Positions 8,253 to 17,032 of a DNA stretch of 64,000 nucleotides are shown in pieces. A program made the position numbers and the translations under genes. Positions within the stretch are counted from its first letter, which is position 1. Each line of letters starts with the position of its first letter. The notes beneath the pieces are model-generated. The model ran no database searches, was not told the origin of the DNA, and worked only from the letters and a program-made list of their open reading frames with translations. This stretch comes from Glaciihabitans tibetensis (GTDB taxonomy: Bacteria > Actinomycetota > Actinomycetes > Actinomycetales > Microbacteriaceae). Location: positions 96,527-160,526 of the forward strand of contig NZ_PVTL01000009.1 in NCBI RefSeq assembly GCF_003003265.1, written 5' to 3'.

Positions 8253-9470
8253 CTACGCTCGGCTCGAGGCGTATCCCGACGGGTCGCCGAGCACGCCAGC
8301 AAAAACAAGTTCGGCGGCACCGATCAGCAGTTGGTCGGCGCCGAACCTGGCCCGCTCGACGCGCACCGACTCGCGGGCCGCGAGCACTGCCTCGGCGGGA
8401 AGGATCGCGCTCGCGTCATCCCCCGACCCCTCCATCAGGGCGGCGAGAAAACCGGCAAGCACAACGACACTGGGGTTGAAGAGGTTCACCGCGTTGCGGA
8501 TGGCGATCGCGACCAGGGCGACGTCCTCGGCCACGGCCGCTCGCACCGCTGGTTCGGTGGACGCGGCGAGCGCGGGGCCCAGCTCGGCGATCTGCGACGG
8601 GGGCAGGTTCACCAGCTGGAGCAGGCGCGCCTGGGTAACCTCCGCCTCGAGGCATCCGTGGGCACCACAGAAGCAACTCGCGCCGCTCGAGCGCACAAAG
8701 GTGTGCCCGATCTCCCCGGCGTACCCGGCTGCGCCCGTCACGATTTTGCCGCCGCTCACCATCCCGCCGCCGATGCCGCTCGCGCCCCCGATGACGTACA
8801 CAAAATTGTCGACACCCTTGCCGGCCCCGAATACACTCTCCGCGCGCATCGCGAGAATCGCCGCGTTGGCGGCGAAGGTGGGAAACCCGGTGGCTGCCTC
8901 GAACATCGCCGCGACGGGTTCCTCGAACCAGCCCATGTGCGACGCTTCACGCACCTGCCCGTCTCCGATGCGCACCTGGCCGGGCACGGCGATGCCCGCC
9001 CCGAAGACGCGATGGCCCGGCAGCTCCGCGAGAAGCGCGTGTGCCTCCGCTGCGGCAATCCGGACAACCTCCGAAGCGGATGCCTCGGGGCCGATGCCCA
9101 CGCTCGACCGAGCCAGAACGACTCCGCCCAGGGCCACGATGCCGACGTGTACCGCGTCCACCTCGGGGTTCACCGCCACGGCGACGGTGCGCTCGTTCGG
9201 GTGCACCACAGGACTCGGTCGCCCGGCACGGAAGTCCAGCGGAGGACGCTCGTCGACAAAGCCGAGCGCCGCCAGCTCCGCCGCAATCGCGCCCACGGTC
9301 GAGCGGTTGAGCGACGTGAGCCGGGTGAGATCGGCGCGCGACAACGCCCCCTCGCGGTGGATAAGCGTCAGGATCTTCGACAGGTTATTGCGACGAAGCT
9401 GGTCGGTTGTCGACCCGGAGGTCGGCCGTACCGCCAAGTGGTCCGCGATGGGGGAGTCTGCCGGGCACAT
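8253..9470 (-). CDS. xylR: ROK-family transcriptional repressor, XylR-like
   Basis: A 405-residue ROK repressor. An N-terminal winged helix-turn-helix (about residues 25-85, with [16 protein letters not shown] as the recognition region) is followed by a sugar-kinase-like domain carrying the ROK zinc motif [10 protein letters not shown] near residue 255. It is divergent from xylA and lies between xylA and the transporter operon. Both flanking promoters contain an inverted repeat like the Bacillus xylO site, which makes it the obvious ligand-responsive repressor of both. Xylose as inducer is inferred from context. The start is the first in-frame ATG; a shorter start is possible since the first 20 residues are poorly structured. 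Confidence 0.88.
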   Translation of the reverse strand: MCPADSPIADHLAVRPTSGSTTDQLRRNNLSKILTLIHREGALSRADLTRLTSLNRSTVGAIAAELAALGFVDERPPLDFRAGRPSPVVHPNERTVAVAVNPEVDAVHVGIVALGGVVLARSSVGIGPEASASEVVRIAAAEAHALLAELPGHRVFGAGIAVPGQVRIGDGQVREASHMGWFEEPVAAMFEAATGFPTFAANAAILAMRAESVFGAGKGVDNFVYVIGGASGIGGGMVSGGKIVTGAAGYAGEIGHTFVRSSGASCFCGAHGCLEAEVTQARLLQLVNLPPSQIAELGPALAASTEPAVRAAVAEDVALVAIAIRNAVNLFNPSVVVLAGFLAALMEGSGDDASAILPAEAVLAARESVRVERARFGADQLLIGAAELVFAGVLGDPSGYASSRA

Positions 9471-9510
9471 GCCCTGATCCTAATTGCCAGCCGAGGGATG
9501 CCGGCGCGCC

Positions 9511-9539
9511 TTGCGATCGGACCGTGCGCGTAATATGTT
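9511..9539 (+). promoter_or_regulatory. xylA promoter
   Basis: TTGCGA (9511-9516) and TATGTT (9534-9539) are spaced by 17 bases, about 45 bases before the xylA start codon. The -10 box overlaps the left half of the XylR-like operator. Confidence 0.55.
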
Positions 9540-9556
9540 TGTCGTACCAACAAATC
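9536..9556 (+). promoter_or_regulatory. XylR-like operator before xylA
   Basis: The arms TTTGT (9538-9542) and ACAAA (9550-9554) form an inverted repeat within TATGTTTGTCGTACCAACAA. It resembles Bacillus xylO and is repeated upstream of the transporter operon. Confidence 0.65.
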
Positions 9557-9583
9557 ATCAACGAAGCTGAAGGACGCGCCCTC

Positions 9584-10777
9584 ATGGCCTTAACACCCAC
9601 CCGCGAAGACAAATTCTCATTCGGTCTGTGGACCGTGGGGTACAACGGAGCCGACCCATTTGGCGGCCCGACCCGCGCGCACCTCGACACCGTGCACGCG
9701 GTCGAGAAGCTGGCCGAACTCGGCGCGTACGGACTCACCTTCCATGACGATGACCTGTTCGCGTTCGGGTCAACCGACGCCCAGCGCCAGCACGAGATCG
9801 ACCGCCTCAAGCAGGTGCTCGCCGACACCGGCCTGATCATTCCGATGGTCACCACGAACCTCTTCTCCGCCCCCGTGTTCAAGGACGGCGGTTTTACCTC
9901 GAACGACCGTGGGGTGCGCCGTTTCGCGCTGCGCAAGGTGCTGCGCAACATCGACCTCGCCGCTGAGCTCGGCGCGAAGACGTTCGTGATGTGGGGTGGC
10001 CGCGAGGGTGCGGAGTACGACTCCGCGAAGGACATCCGCCAGGCGCTCGAGCGTTACCGCGAGGCCGTCAACCTGCTCGGCGACTACGTCACCGACAAGG
10101 GTTACGACATCAAGTTCGCCATCGAGCCCAAGCCCAACGAGCCCCGCGGCGATATCCTGCTGCCGACCCTCGGCCACGCGCTCGCGTTCATCACCACCCT
10201 CGAGCGTCCGGAACTCGTCGGCGTAAACCCCGAGGTCGGGCACGAGCAGATGGCCGGGCTCAACTTCGCCGCGGGCATCGCGCAGGCGCTCTACCAGGGC
10301 AAGCTGTTCCACATCGACCTCAATGGCCAGCGTGGCATCAAGTACGACCAGGACCTCGTCTTCGGCCATGGCGACCTGCACAACGCGTTCGCGCTCGTCG
10401 ACCTGCTCGAGAACGGTGGCCCGGGCGGCGGACCCACCTACGATGGCCCGCGTCACTTCGACTACAAGCCCTCGCGCACCGAGGACGAGAAGGGTGTCTG
10501 GGACTCCGCCGCGGCGAACATGCAGACCTACCTGCTGCTCAAGGAGCGCGCCGCCGCTTTCCGCGCCGACCCCGAGGTGCAGGAAGCCCTCGAGGCCTCC
10601 CGGGTCAACGAACTCGCCGTCACCACGCTGGGCGAGGGCGAGACCTACGACGAGCTGTTGGCCGACACGGCGTCCTACGAGGAGTTCGACACAGACGCCT
10701 ACTTCAACGGCAAGGGCTTCGGCTTCGTGCGCCTGCAGCAGCTCGCCACCGAGCACCTCCTCGGCGCGCGCGGCTAG
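9584..10777 (+). CDS. xylA: Xylose isomerase
   Basis: A 397-residue enzyme converting D-xylose to D-xylulose in the cytoplasm. His54, Glu181, Lys183, Glu217 and His220 fall at the exact numbers of the active-site and metal residues of the Actinoplanes enzyme ([19 protein letters not shown] and [11 protein letters not shown] motifs). The ATG at 9584 is chosen because it follows an AAGGA ribosome site and gives the family N-terminus; an upstream in-frame extension would run through the promoter. xylB follows after 141 bases containing two hairpins. Regulation is probably by the divergent ROK repressor at the operator over the -10 box. Confidence 0.97.
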   Translation: MALTPTREDKFSFGLWTVGYNGADPFGGPTRAHLDTVHAVEKLAELGAYGLTFHDDDLFAFGSTDAQRQHEIDRLKQVLADTGLIIPMVTTNLFSAPVFKDGGFTSNDRGVRRFALRKVLRNIDLAAELGAKTFVMWGGREGAEYDSAKDIRQALERYREAVNLLGDYVTDKGYDIKFAIEPKPNEPRGDILLPTLGHALAFITTLERPELVGVNPEVGHEQMAGLNFAAGIAQALYQGKLFHIDLNGQRGIKYDQDLVFGHGDLHNAFALVDLLENGGPGGGPTYDGPRHFDYKPSRTEDEKGVWDSAAANMQTYLLLKERAAAFRADPEVQEALEASRVNELAVTTLGEGETYDELLADTASYEEFDTDAYFNGKGFGFVRLQQLATEHLLGARG

Positions 10778-10791
10778 CAGCTGCACGACCA

Positions 10792-10817
10792 GCCGCCCGG
10801 GTTCTCCCCCGGGCGGC
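10792..10817 (+). terminator. Hairpin 1 between xylA and xylB
   Basis: GCCGCCCGGG and CCCGGGCGGC form a perfect 10-base-pair stem with a six-base loop directly after xylA. There is no T-run, so it probably attenuates or protects mRNA and does not fully stop transcription into xylB. Confidence 0.65.
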
Positions 10818-10821
10818 TTGC

Positions 10822-10849
10822 GGCCGCGGTCCCTGCACGGGCCGCGGCC
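10822..10849 (+). terminator. Hairpin 2 between xylA and xylB
   Basis: GGCCGCGG (10822-10829) pairs with CCGCGGCC (10842-10849). It stands four bases after the first hairpin, giving tandem stem-loops that could set a higher xylA than xylB level. Confidence 0.55.
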
Positions 10850-10918
10850 ATTCTCAATCGGCACGCCGACATCTCCACCAGCACTTCGCACCCTCCCCTT
10901 ACGAACGGAACCCCGGCA

Positions 10919-12412
10919 ATGACGCTCGTCGCAGGCATCGACTCCTCCACCCAGAGCTGCAAGGTCGTCATCCGCGACCTCGATTCCGGAGCTGTTGTGC
11001 GCTCGGGCCGCGCGTCCCACCCGAGCGGCACCGAGGTGGATCCCGAGTTTTGGTGGGAGGCCCTGCGCACTGCCATCGCTGACGCTGGCGGGCTCGACGA
11101 TGTCGCCGCAGTCTCCGTCGGTGGACAGCAGCACGGCATGGTCGCGCTCGATGCGAGCGGACGTGTCATCCGTCCCGCCCTGCTCTGGAACGACACCCGC
11201 TCCGCCCAGGCGGCCCTCGACCTGATCGACGAGGTCGGCGCCGCGGACTTCGCCGAGCGCACCGGCACCGTGCCGGTCGCCTCTTTCACCATCACCAAGC
11301 TGCGCTGGCTTGCCGACGCCGAACCAGACAACGCTGCCCGCGTCGCCGCTGTCGCCCTGCCGCACGACTGGCTGACCTGGCGTCTGCGCGGGTTCGGCCC
11401 GCACAATCCCGTGCTGGCGGAGCTGATCACGGACCGCTCCGATGCGAGCGGCACAACCTACTTCGATTCCTCCCGCAACGACTACGACCGCGCCCTGCTC
11501 GCGCTGGCGCTCCGGCGTCCAACCGCCGACGACGTGGTGCTGCCCGCCGTGCTCCAGCCAGACGAGTTCCGTCTCGCCGCCACGGAGACCCCGGGCAACG
11601 CCGCCGCGACCCCGACCACGACCCCAGCTACCGGTGGCAGCACCGTCGTCGACCCTGCGGGCACCAGCATCCCCCTGCCCGCACGCATTCGATTTGCCCC
11701 GGGCGCCGGCGACAACGCCGCTGCAGCCCTCGGACTCGGAGCTGTCCCCGGCGATGTCGTGGTGTCTATCGGAACCAGCGGAACCGTGTTCGCGGTCACC
11801 GAGTCTCCGGCGCGTGACGCGACCGGTGTGGTTGCGGGATTTGCGGATGCCGCGGGCAACTACCTTCCGCTGGTGGCCACCCTCAACGCCGCACGTATCC
11901 TCGACGCGATCAGCACCCTCCTCGACGCGGACCACACCGAACTCGGGCGCCTCGCGCTGTCGGCAGAACCCGGTTCTGCGGGGGCGGTTCTGCAGCCGTA
12001 CTTCGAGGGCGAGCGCACGCCGAATCTGCCCCAGGCGACTGGCACGCTATTCGGGATGACCCTCGCCTCCACCACCCGTCCGAACCTGGCGCGGGCCGCG
12101 ATCGAGGGCATGCTCTGCGGGCTCGCCGACGGTCTCGATGCGCTGCGGTCACAGGGCGTCGTGGCCAGCCGGCTGCTCCTCATTGGCGGGGCTGCGCAGA
12201 ACCCAGCGGTCAGCACGATCGCGGCGCAGGTCTTCTCGGTGCCTGTCGTGGTTCCCGAACCCGGCGAGTATGTCGCGGCGGGCGCGGCAGCACAGGCGGC
12301 GTGGGTCGTCACCGGATCCCGGCCCACCTGGCCGATCGCGCTGTTGGCGGAGCCGGCGGTGGACTTCCGGCCGGTGATCCGTGACCAGTACCGCGCGGTG
12401 GCCGTGGTCTAG
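10919..12412 (+). CDS. xylB: Xylulokinase
   Basis: A 497-residue FGGY-family kinase that phosphorylates D-xylulose to xylulose 5-phosphate for the pentose phosphate pathway. The N-terminal phosphate loop [10 protein letters not shown], the sugar-contact segment [11 protein letters not shown] (near residue 70) and the catalytic [12 protein letters not shown] with Asp265 are present. Residues of about 220-252 are a Thr/Ala/Pro-rich low-complexity insertion just before the catalytic Asp, not usual in the family. It lies downstream of xylA and is probably co-transcribed at lower level through the two intergenic hairpins. Confidence 0.95.
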   Translation: MTLVAGIDSSTQSCKVVIRDLDSGAVVRSGRASHPSGTEVDPEFWWEALRTAIADAGGLDDVAAVSVGGQQHGMVALDASGRVIRPALLWNDTRSAQAALDLIDEVGAADFAERTGTVPVASFTITKLRWLADAEPDNAARVAAVALPHDWLTWRLRGFGPHNPVLAELITDRSDASGTTYFDSSRNDYDRALLALALRRPTADDVVLPAVLQPDEFRLAATETPGNAAATPTTTPATGGSTVVDPAGTSIPLPARIRFAPGAGDNAAAALGLGAVPGDVVVSIGTSGTVFAVTESPARDATGVVAGFADAAGNYLPLVATLNAARILDAISTLLDADHTELGRLALSAEPGSAGAVLQPYFEGERTPNLPQATGTLFGMTLASTTRPNLARAAIEGMLCGLADGLDALRSQGVVASRLLLIGGAAQNPAVSTIAAQVFSVPVVVPEPGEYVAAGAAAQAAWVVTGSRPTWPIALLAEPAVDFRPVIRDQYRAVAVV

Positions 12413-12430
12413 CCACCACCGGCTCACCGC

Positions 12431-12490
12431 CTCGCAGCACCTCGCAGCACCTGGCAGCACCTGGCAGCACCTGGCGGCACCTGGCGTAGC
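12431..12490. repeat. 10-base tandem repeat, six copies
   Basis: Units CTCGCAGCAC (2), CTGGCAGCAC (2), CTGGCGGCAC and CTGGCGTAGC stand head to tail. They fill the gap between the convergent xylB and APC permease genes. The last unit is the most diverged. No gene or hairpin is seen in it. Confidence 0.85.
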
Positions 12491-12499
12491 CTCGCCCGC

Positions 12500-14068
12500 T
12501 CACCGTTTGTCGCGGGAGGCACCCTTGGTGAGGGTGTTCCCGCGGAAGAAGGCCGGGTCGACCGCGCGCATGATCAACATCAGCACGATACCGGCGACGA
12601 ACAGCACCACAGCGAGGATAAACACCAGTCCGATACCGCCGATTTCGGAGCCGCTGCCGTAGGCGGGGTCGGTGCTGTCGATCAGAGTGGTGACGAAGAT
12701 CACGGCGAGGATGGCCCCGCCGAGGAGCGGCGCGAGCAACTTGAGCAGGAACGCGCGCACGCTTGTGAAGACCTCGCGTCGGAAGAACCAGACGCACGCA
12801 AACGCCGTGACCCCGTAGTAGAAGCAGATCATGATGCCCAGGGTGAGGATCGTGTCGGTGAGCACGTCGGTGCTCAGCACGCGCATCACCGCGTAGAAAC
12901 CCCAGGCCACCACGCCGGCGATGATCGTGGCGAACCCTGGCGACTTGAACCGTGGGCTGATCGCCGCGAACCGGGCCGGGAACGCCCGGTAGTGGCCCAT
13001 CGCGAGCATGGTCCGGGCGGGGCCGACGAAAGTCGACTGCAGCGAGGCGGCGGAACTCGACAGCACGGCAAGGGACATCAGGATGGCGAAGGGGCCCATC
13101 ACCGGCCCGGCGAGCGCGGCAAACACATTGCCCTGGATGTCCTCGTTACCCATCCCCAGTTCTCCGGTGCCGACACCCGAGAACATGAGCACCGACACCG
13201 ACACCAGGATGTACAGCGCGAAGATGATCGCCACCGTGAGGGTGGCTGCGCGGCCGGGGGTGGTCTGCGGATTCTTGGTCTCCTCGTTCATCGTGAGGGT
13301 CACGTCCCACCCCCAGTAGATGAAGATCGACAGCGACACGCCCGCCGCGAACGCGGAGAACGACGGCGCGAGGAACGGATTGAACCAGTCCACGCTGAAA
13401 CCCAGGGCGTCGAAGGCTGTGCCGTTGACGACGTGCATCAACGCGGCGATGCTGAACCAGAGCAGCACCACCAGTTGGAACGCCACCAGCACGTACTGCA
13501 CCATCTTGGTTGCTTCCATGCCCCGGTAGGAGATGTAACAGGCCGCCGCGATAAAGACGAGGCAGGTGAGGATGTTGATCCACACGTTTCCGGCCAGATC
13601 AGCGAGCCCGGGGTTGCCGAAAAGCTGCGCGAGCATGAGATACAGGAAGTCCACGGCCACTCCGGCCAGGTTGGACAGCACGACCACCGTCGCCACGATC
13701 AGGCCCCAGCCGCCCATCCAGCCCAGCCACGGTCCGAACGCGCGCGACGCCCAGGTGAAGGAGGTACCGGCATCGGGCATCGCGTTGTTGAGCTCGCGAT
13801 AGCCGAGCGCCACCAGCAGCATCGGGAGGAACCCCACCACAAAGATCCCGGGCATCTGGGTCCCCACCGCGGCAACCGTGGGGCCGAGCGAGGCCGTCAG
13901 TGTGTACGCCGGAGCGATACAGGAGATGCCGATGACGGTTACGCCGAGCAGCCCGACCGAACCGGCGCTCAAGCCCTTTGCAGAGAGCCCGCCCGCGCCG
14001 GTCGCGGGCTCGGGCGGGGTACTGGGCGGTGTGGGAGCGGAGGAAGCTGGGACGGATGATCGTGCCAT
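12500..14068 (-). CDS. APC-family amino acid/amine permease
   Basis: A 522-residue permease of the amino acid-polyamine-organocation superfamily with about 12 helices. The first helix carries GVTVIGISCIAPAYTLTASLG, in line with the substrate-binding helix of the family, and a YRELNNAMPDAGTSFTWASR segment follows helix 2. A 32-residue Pro/Ser/Thr-rich N-terminus precedes it. The ATG is preceded by AAGGACAGG. It ends an operon with aldehyde dehydrogenase, copper amine oxidase and UspA genes, so a primary amine such as putrescine, tyramine or phenethylamine is its likely cargo; the exact substrate is not shown. Confidence 0.9.
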   Translation of the reverse strand: MARSSVPASSAPTPPSTPPEPATGAGGLSAKGLSAGSVGLLGVTVIGISCIAPAYTLTASLGPTVAAVGTQMPGIFVVGFLPMLLVALGYRELNNAMPDAGTSFTWASRAFGPWLGWMGGWGLIVATVVVLSNLAGVAVDFLYLMLAQLFGNPGLADLAGNVWINILTCLVFIAAACYISYRGMEATKMVQYVLVAFQLVVLLWFSIAALMHVVNGTAFDALGFSVDWFNPFLAPSFSAFAAGVSLSIFIYWGWDVTLTMNEETKNPQTTPGRAATLTVAIIFALYILVSVSVLMFSGVGTGELGMGNEDIQGNVFAALAGPVMGPFAILMSLAVLSSSAASLQSTFVGPARTMLAMGHYRAFPARFAAISPRFKSPGFATIIAGVVAWGFYAVMRVLSTDVLTDTILTLGIMICFYYGVTAFACVWFFRREVFTSVRAFLLKLLAPLLGGAILAVIFVTTLIDSTDPAYGSGSEIGGIGLVFILAVVLFVAGIVLMLIMRAVDPAFFRGNTLTKGASRDKR

Positions 14069-14131
14069 GAACCTGTCCTTCGGATTAACTGCGGAGCGGG
14101 GTTGCTGCTGGGCGGCTGGCTGCTGGGCGGG

Positions 14132-15004
14132 TCAGCTGCGGGCTGGGGTGGCGGGGACAACAACGAGCGGCACCGGCAGGGCGTGCAGCATGCGGTGCGC
14201 GGTGACGCCGAGGAAGATCCTGTTCGGCGCGGCCAAACGGCTCGACCCCACGAAGGCGATCTCGTCTGGTCGCCAGTCCAGCGCTTCCACGGCGGCCTCG
14301 ACACCGGTTCCGGTGCCCACCTCGGTGGTGATGACCCCGCCGCCGCGCGCGTGCCGCTGGTGATAGGTAAGCACGGTGTCGAGGTGCGCGGCGCTGTCGG
14401 CGACCGCGGAGTGCTTCTCGTGGGCCGCGTCCACCTCCACCAGCGTGACGAACCGCAGGTCGATGGTCAGGCCCTCCGTGAATGCCGCCAGGGAATCGAG
14501 CAGGGCTTCCCAGCCCGTCCGGGTACCGAGTGCGCAGGTGATGCGGGTCAGTTGGACACCTGCTTTGTACCCCCGTGGCGCAAGGGCCACCGGCACCGGC
14601 GAGGCGTGCAACAGCGCGTTGGCAACACTGCCGATGGTGAACCGGTTGAGGATGCCGCCGCGGGCAGCACCCACGACTAGACGGTCCGACTCAAGGTCGG
14701 CGACCGCCTGGATCAGGCCCTCCGAAGTCGAATCGGCCCAGAGCAGGTGGGTCGTTGCAGTGACATCGGTGGGCACCAGGGCCAGCGCATCGGCGAGCCA
14801 TTGCTCCGCCTGTTTGGCCAGCAGCGCCTCAAAGTCGGAGCTGGTGGCGTAGATCTTCGCGGGCACGCCCCCCGCGCGCTGCAGGACGAGGCAGATACGC
14901 AGCTCGGCTCGGGTGAGTCTGGCCATGGCGGTGCCGAGCTCGAGCGCATCCCGGCCCTGGGGAGTGGCCTCGTAGGCCACGACGTAGTTTGGCACTCGCG
15001 TCAC
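14132..15004 (-). CDS. Universal stress protein, two UspA domains
   Basis: A 290-residue protein with two tandem UspA domains, at about residues 5-142 and 153-285. The first ends in the nucleotide-binding style segment VVGAARGGILNRFTIGSVANALL and the second in a matching VGSSRLAAPNRIFLG region. The GTG start overlaps the amine-oxidase stop (GTGA) and has GAGGAG upstream. Being translationally coupled between an amine oxidase and an amine permease, it may sense or regulate amine transport; UspA domains beside APC permeases are known, but the role here is inferred. Confidence 0.88.
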   Translation of the reverse strand: MTRVPNYVVAYEATPQGRDALELGTAMARLTRAELRICLVLQRAGGVPAKIYATSSDFEALLAKQAEQWLADALALVPTDVTATTHLLWADSTSEGLIQAVADLESDRLVVGAARGGILNRFTIGSVANALLHASPVPVALAPRGYKAGVQLTRITCALGTRTGWEALLDSLAAFTEGLTIDLRFVTLVEVDAAHEKHSAVADSAAHLDTVLTYHQRHARGGGVITTEVGTGTGVEAAVEALDWRPDEIAFVGSSRLAAPNRIFLGVTAHRMLHALPVPLVVVPATPARS

Positions 15005-17028
15005 GCTGTTCTCCTCGGTTCGGTTTCGGTGGATGGGTGGTCGTGGTCGGCGGGGTCGTGGTCGGCGTGATCGTGGTCGGCATGGCCGGGGCCGCAGTGC
15101 GCCGGGCTCGGCTCGACGTCGAGCGAGGGATTGCGGTCAAAAAATCCGACGGGCTTCAACCAGAACGAGACGACGTCGGCGGGCATCACCGGCCAGTCCT
15201 CCGGCCGGGTGATGTGATGGATGCCGAAGGTGTACCAGAGCACGAGGTCCACGTCGCGCACCGAACGGCCTGCCTGGATCCACTCGGGGAGACCATGGTC
15301 GGTGCCGCTCTGGTTCACAAACTCGCCGCAGGGCCACCGCTGCCCCGGGTCGTTGGGCGTCACCCAGACGGTGTGCCCGATCACCTGCGCGCGCTGGAGC
15401 GCCGGGGCAGACTCGTGGAAGAACGACGGGATGGCGCCACCGGGTACGAGCTTGTACGACACCGGGGTGCCGAGACCGTTGCGGGTCTGCTCGTTCACTA
15501 CCTTCCAGGCCCGCTGGGTATTCCAGTCGAAGTCGTCGAAGCCCTCGGTCTCAATCGGGGTGTTGCGTTGGGTGAGCGCAAGCCCGAGCGGATTGGCGTC
15601 ATCGATAGGTTCGATCTGGGTCTCGCTGCGAAAAACCGTGTTGGCCGTCCCGTCGATGTCGAGATCGAGTCGTGCCACGATGAAGTGCTGGTGGAACGGC
15701 GCGTAGGTGCGCTCGTCCACGAGCGTGCCGTTCGGGTGCGGCTGGCCCACCTCAAGGTGGGTGACCACCATGATCCCGGTGGCGCGCACCTCGCACTCGA
15801 TGTTGCCGTCCTGGTAGAACCGCCAGTACACGAGGTATTCGTAGTTGGCGACGGTCACGTGGAACGACACCACGAGCCGGCGCATGCGTCGCACCTCGGC
15901 TCCGCCGTCGTGGTCCACGTGTTTCCACAGCACCGCGTTGTCTTCCTCGTGCACGCAGAACGCATTCGGAATCGTGTACGGCTCCCCAGCGCTGTTGTGC
16001 AGCACCGCATCGATGTAGCGGATCTCGCCGAGGCAGTCACACCCGAGTTCCAGCGAGGTAGTCATGAAGCCGAGGCCCCACTCACCGATGTCGAAGGCTG
16101 TGCGGCGAAAGTGGTCGACGCTCGGGTCACGGTAGGGCACGACCATCTCGGCGAAGGACAACCTGTTGGCAATCGGGCGCTCCCGTCCGGCATCGGTGTA
16201 GCTCACCCGGTGCAGGGTCATCCCCTCGCGGTAATTGAAGCCCACCCGGAATGACCAGTTCTGCCAGCGCACCAGATTTCCGTCGATGCTAAAACCGGGT
16301 CCCTCGCTCTGCACGATATCGAGCGGCTTCACCGGCGGCCGGGTACTCGCGGCGCGGATGCGTTCCGGCACCAGATGGGGCACGTACTCCCCCATCACCG
16401 CCGGCGGGTCGACGCTGAAGGTGTCCTCGACTTCCAGCAGGTCCATCGTGTTCACGTCGATCACGAAGTGCAGCCCGCTGACCGGCCCCGCGTAGGGGTT
16501 TGCTCCGGTGCCTGCCCGCACCCAGACATCCGCCCACCCCAACCGCAGCCCCCGGTACCGGTCGGGGATCACGGCATCGCCGTAGGTCCAGGTGTCGATG
16601 AATACGTGTTCGAGGGCGGTGATGCCCCGCTTGGCCAGCGCTGCTATCACCTCGGGGTGGGCCCGCAACGCGGCATCCGCCTCCTCCCATTCATCGACGG
16701 TGAAGTTGGCCTGCACGCCCGGGACGTCGCCCCATTCGAGCACCCGGTCGGTGTCCAGCGAGACGATGGCCACCCAGGTGCGGTTTGCACTTCGGTCGAG
16801 CACTACTGCCCTGGCCAGGCGCTCGGGCACCGCGGCATCCACCACACCCCCATCGGCAACGCCCGGTGCAATGGTGCGCTCGTATAACGCGAGCTCAGCG
16901 CGGCTCGGCTCGACGAGCTCGATCGACGCGAACCGCCACCCGGTGCCTACCCCATGCTCGCGTGCGAGCACACCAGCAGCTTTCGTGAACTCAGCGGCGG
17001 ACAAGGGGTCAAGTGGGTGGAAGGTCAT
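15001..17028 (-). CDS. Copper amine oxidase with His/Asp-rich tail
   Basis: A 675-residue copper- and topaquinone-dependent primary amine oxidase, making aldehyde, ammonia and hydrogen peroxide. Tyr396 in ANYEY is the topaquinone precursor; His446 and His448 (HQHF) and His605 (GIHHITR) are the copper ligands; Asp313 (AFDIGE) is the catalytic base; all align with the Arthrobacter phenylethylamine oxidase. No signal peptide is seen. Residues 644-665 form an extra tail of three ADHDx units with His and Asp, encoded by a 15-base tandem repeat, absent from that enzyme. The aldehyde dehydrogenase gene lies four bases upstream. Confidence 0.95.
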   Translation of the reverse strand: MTFHPLDPLSAAEFTKAAGVLAREHGVGTGWRFASIELVEPSRAELALYERTIAPGVADGGVVDAAVPERLARAVVLDRSANRTWVAIVSLDTDRVLEWGDVPGVQANFTVDEWEEADAALRAHPEVIAALAKRGITALEHVFIDTWTYGDAVIPDRYRGLRLGWADVWVRAGTGANPYAGPVSGLHFVIDVNTMDLLEVEDTFSVDPPAVMGEYVPHLVPERIRAASTRPPVKPLDIVQSEGPGFSIDGNLVRWQNWSFRVGFNYREGMTLHRVSYTDAGRERPIANRLSFAEMVVPYRDPSVDHFRRTAFDIGEWGLGFMTTSLELGCDCLGEIRYIDAVLHNSAGEPYTIPNAFCVHEEDNAVLWKHVDHDGGAEVRRMRRLVVSFHVTVANYEYLVYWRFYQDGNIECEVRATGIMVVTHLEVGQPHPNGTLVDERTYAPFHQHFIVARLDLDIDGTANTVFRSETQIEPIDDANPLGLALTQRNTPIETEGFDDFDWNTQRAWKVVNEQTRNGLGTPVSYKLVPGGAIPSFFHESAPALQRAQVIGHTVWVTPNDPGQRWPCGEFVNQSGTDHGLPEWIQAGRSVRDVDLVLWYTFGIHHITRPEDWPVMPADVVSFWLKPVGFFDRNPSLDVEPSPAHCGPGHADHDHADHDPADHDHPSTETEPRRTA
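15037..15081 (-). repeat. 15-base tandem repeat coding His/Asp tail
   Basis: Three units of 15 bases at 15037-15051, 15052-15066 and 15067-15081 encode ADHDH, ADHDP and ADHDH at the end of the amine oxidase. The reading frame is kept, so the tail can grow or shrink by five residues at a time. Confidence 0.85.
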
Positions 17029-17032
17029 GGCG

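Noticed and set aside
9770..11935. 721-codon minus-strand frame opposite xylA and xylB
   Set aside because: It runs over both genes and the gap between them, has no ribosome site and no family motif.
12431..12490. Decamer array as a CRISPR
   Set aside because: Units are 10 bases with no spacers and no cas genes are near.
14989..16254. Plus-strand frame opposite the amine oxidase
   Set aside because: The minus strand holds all active-site residues of copper amine oxidase; no motif in this one.
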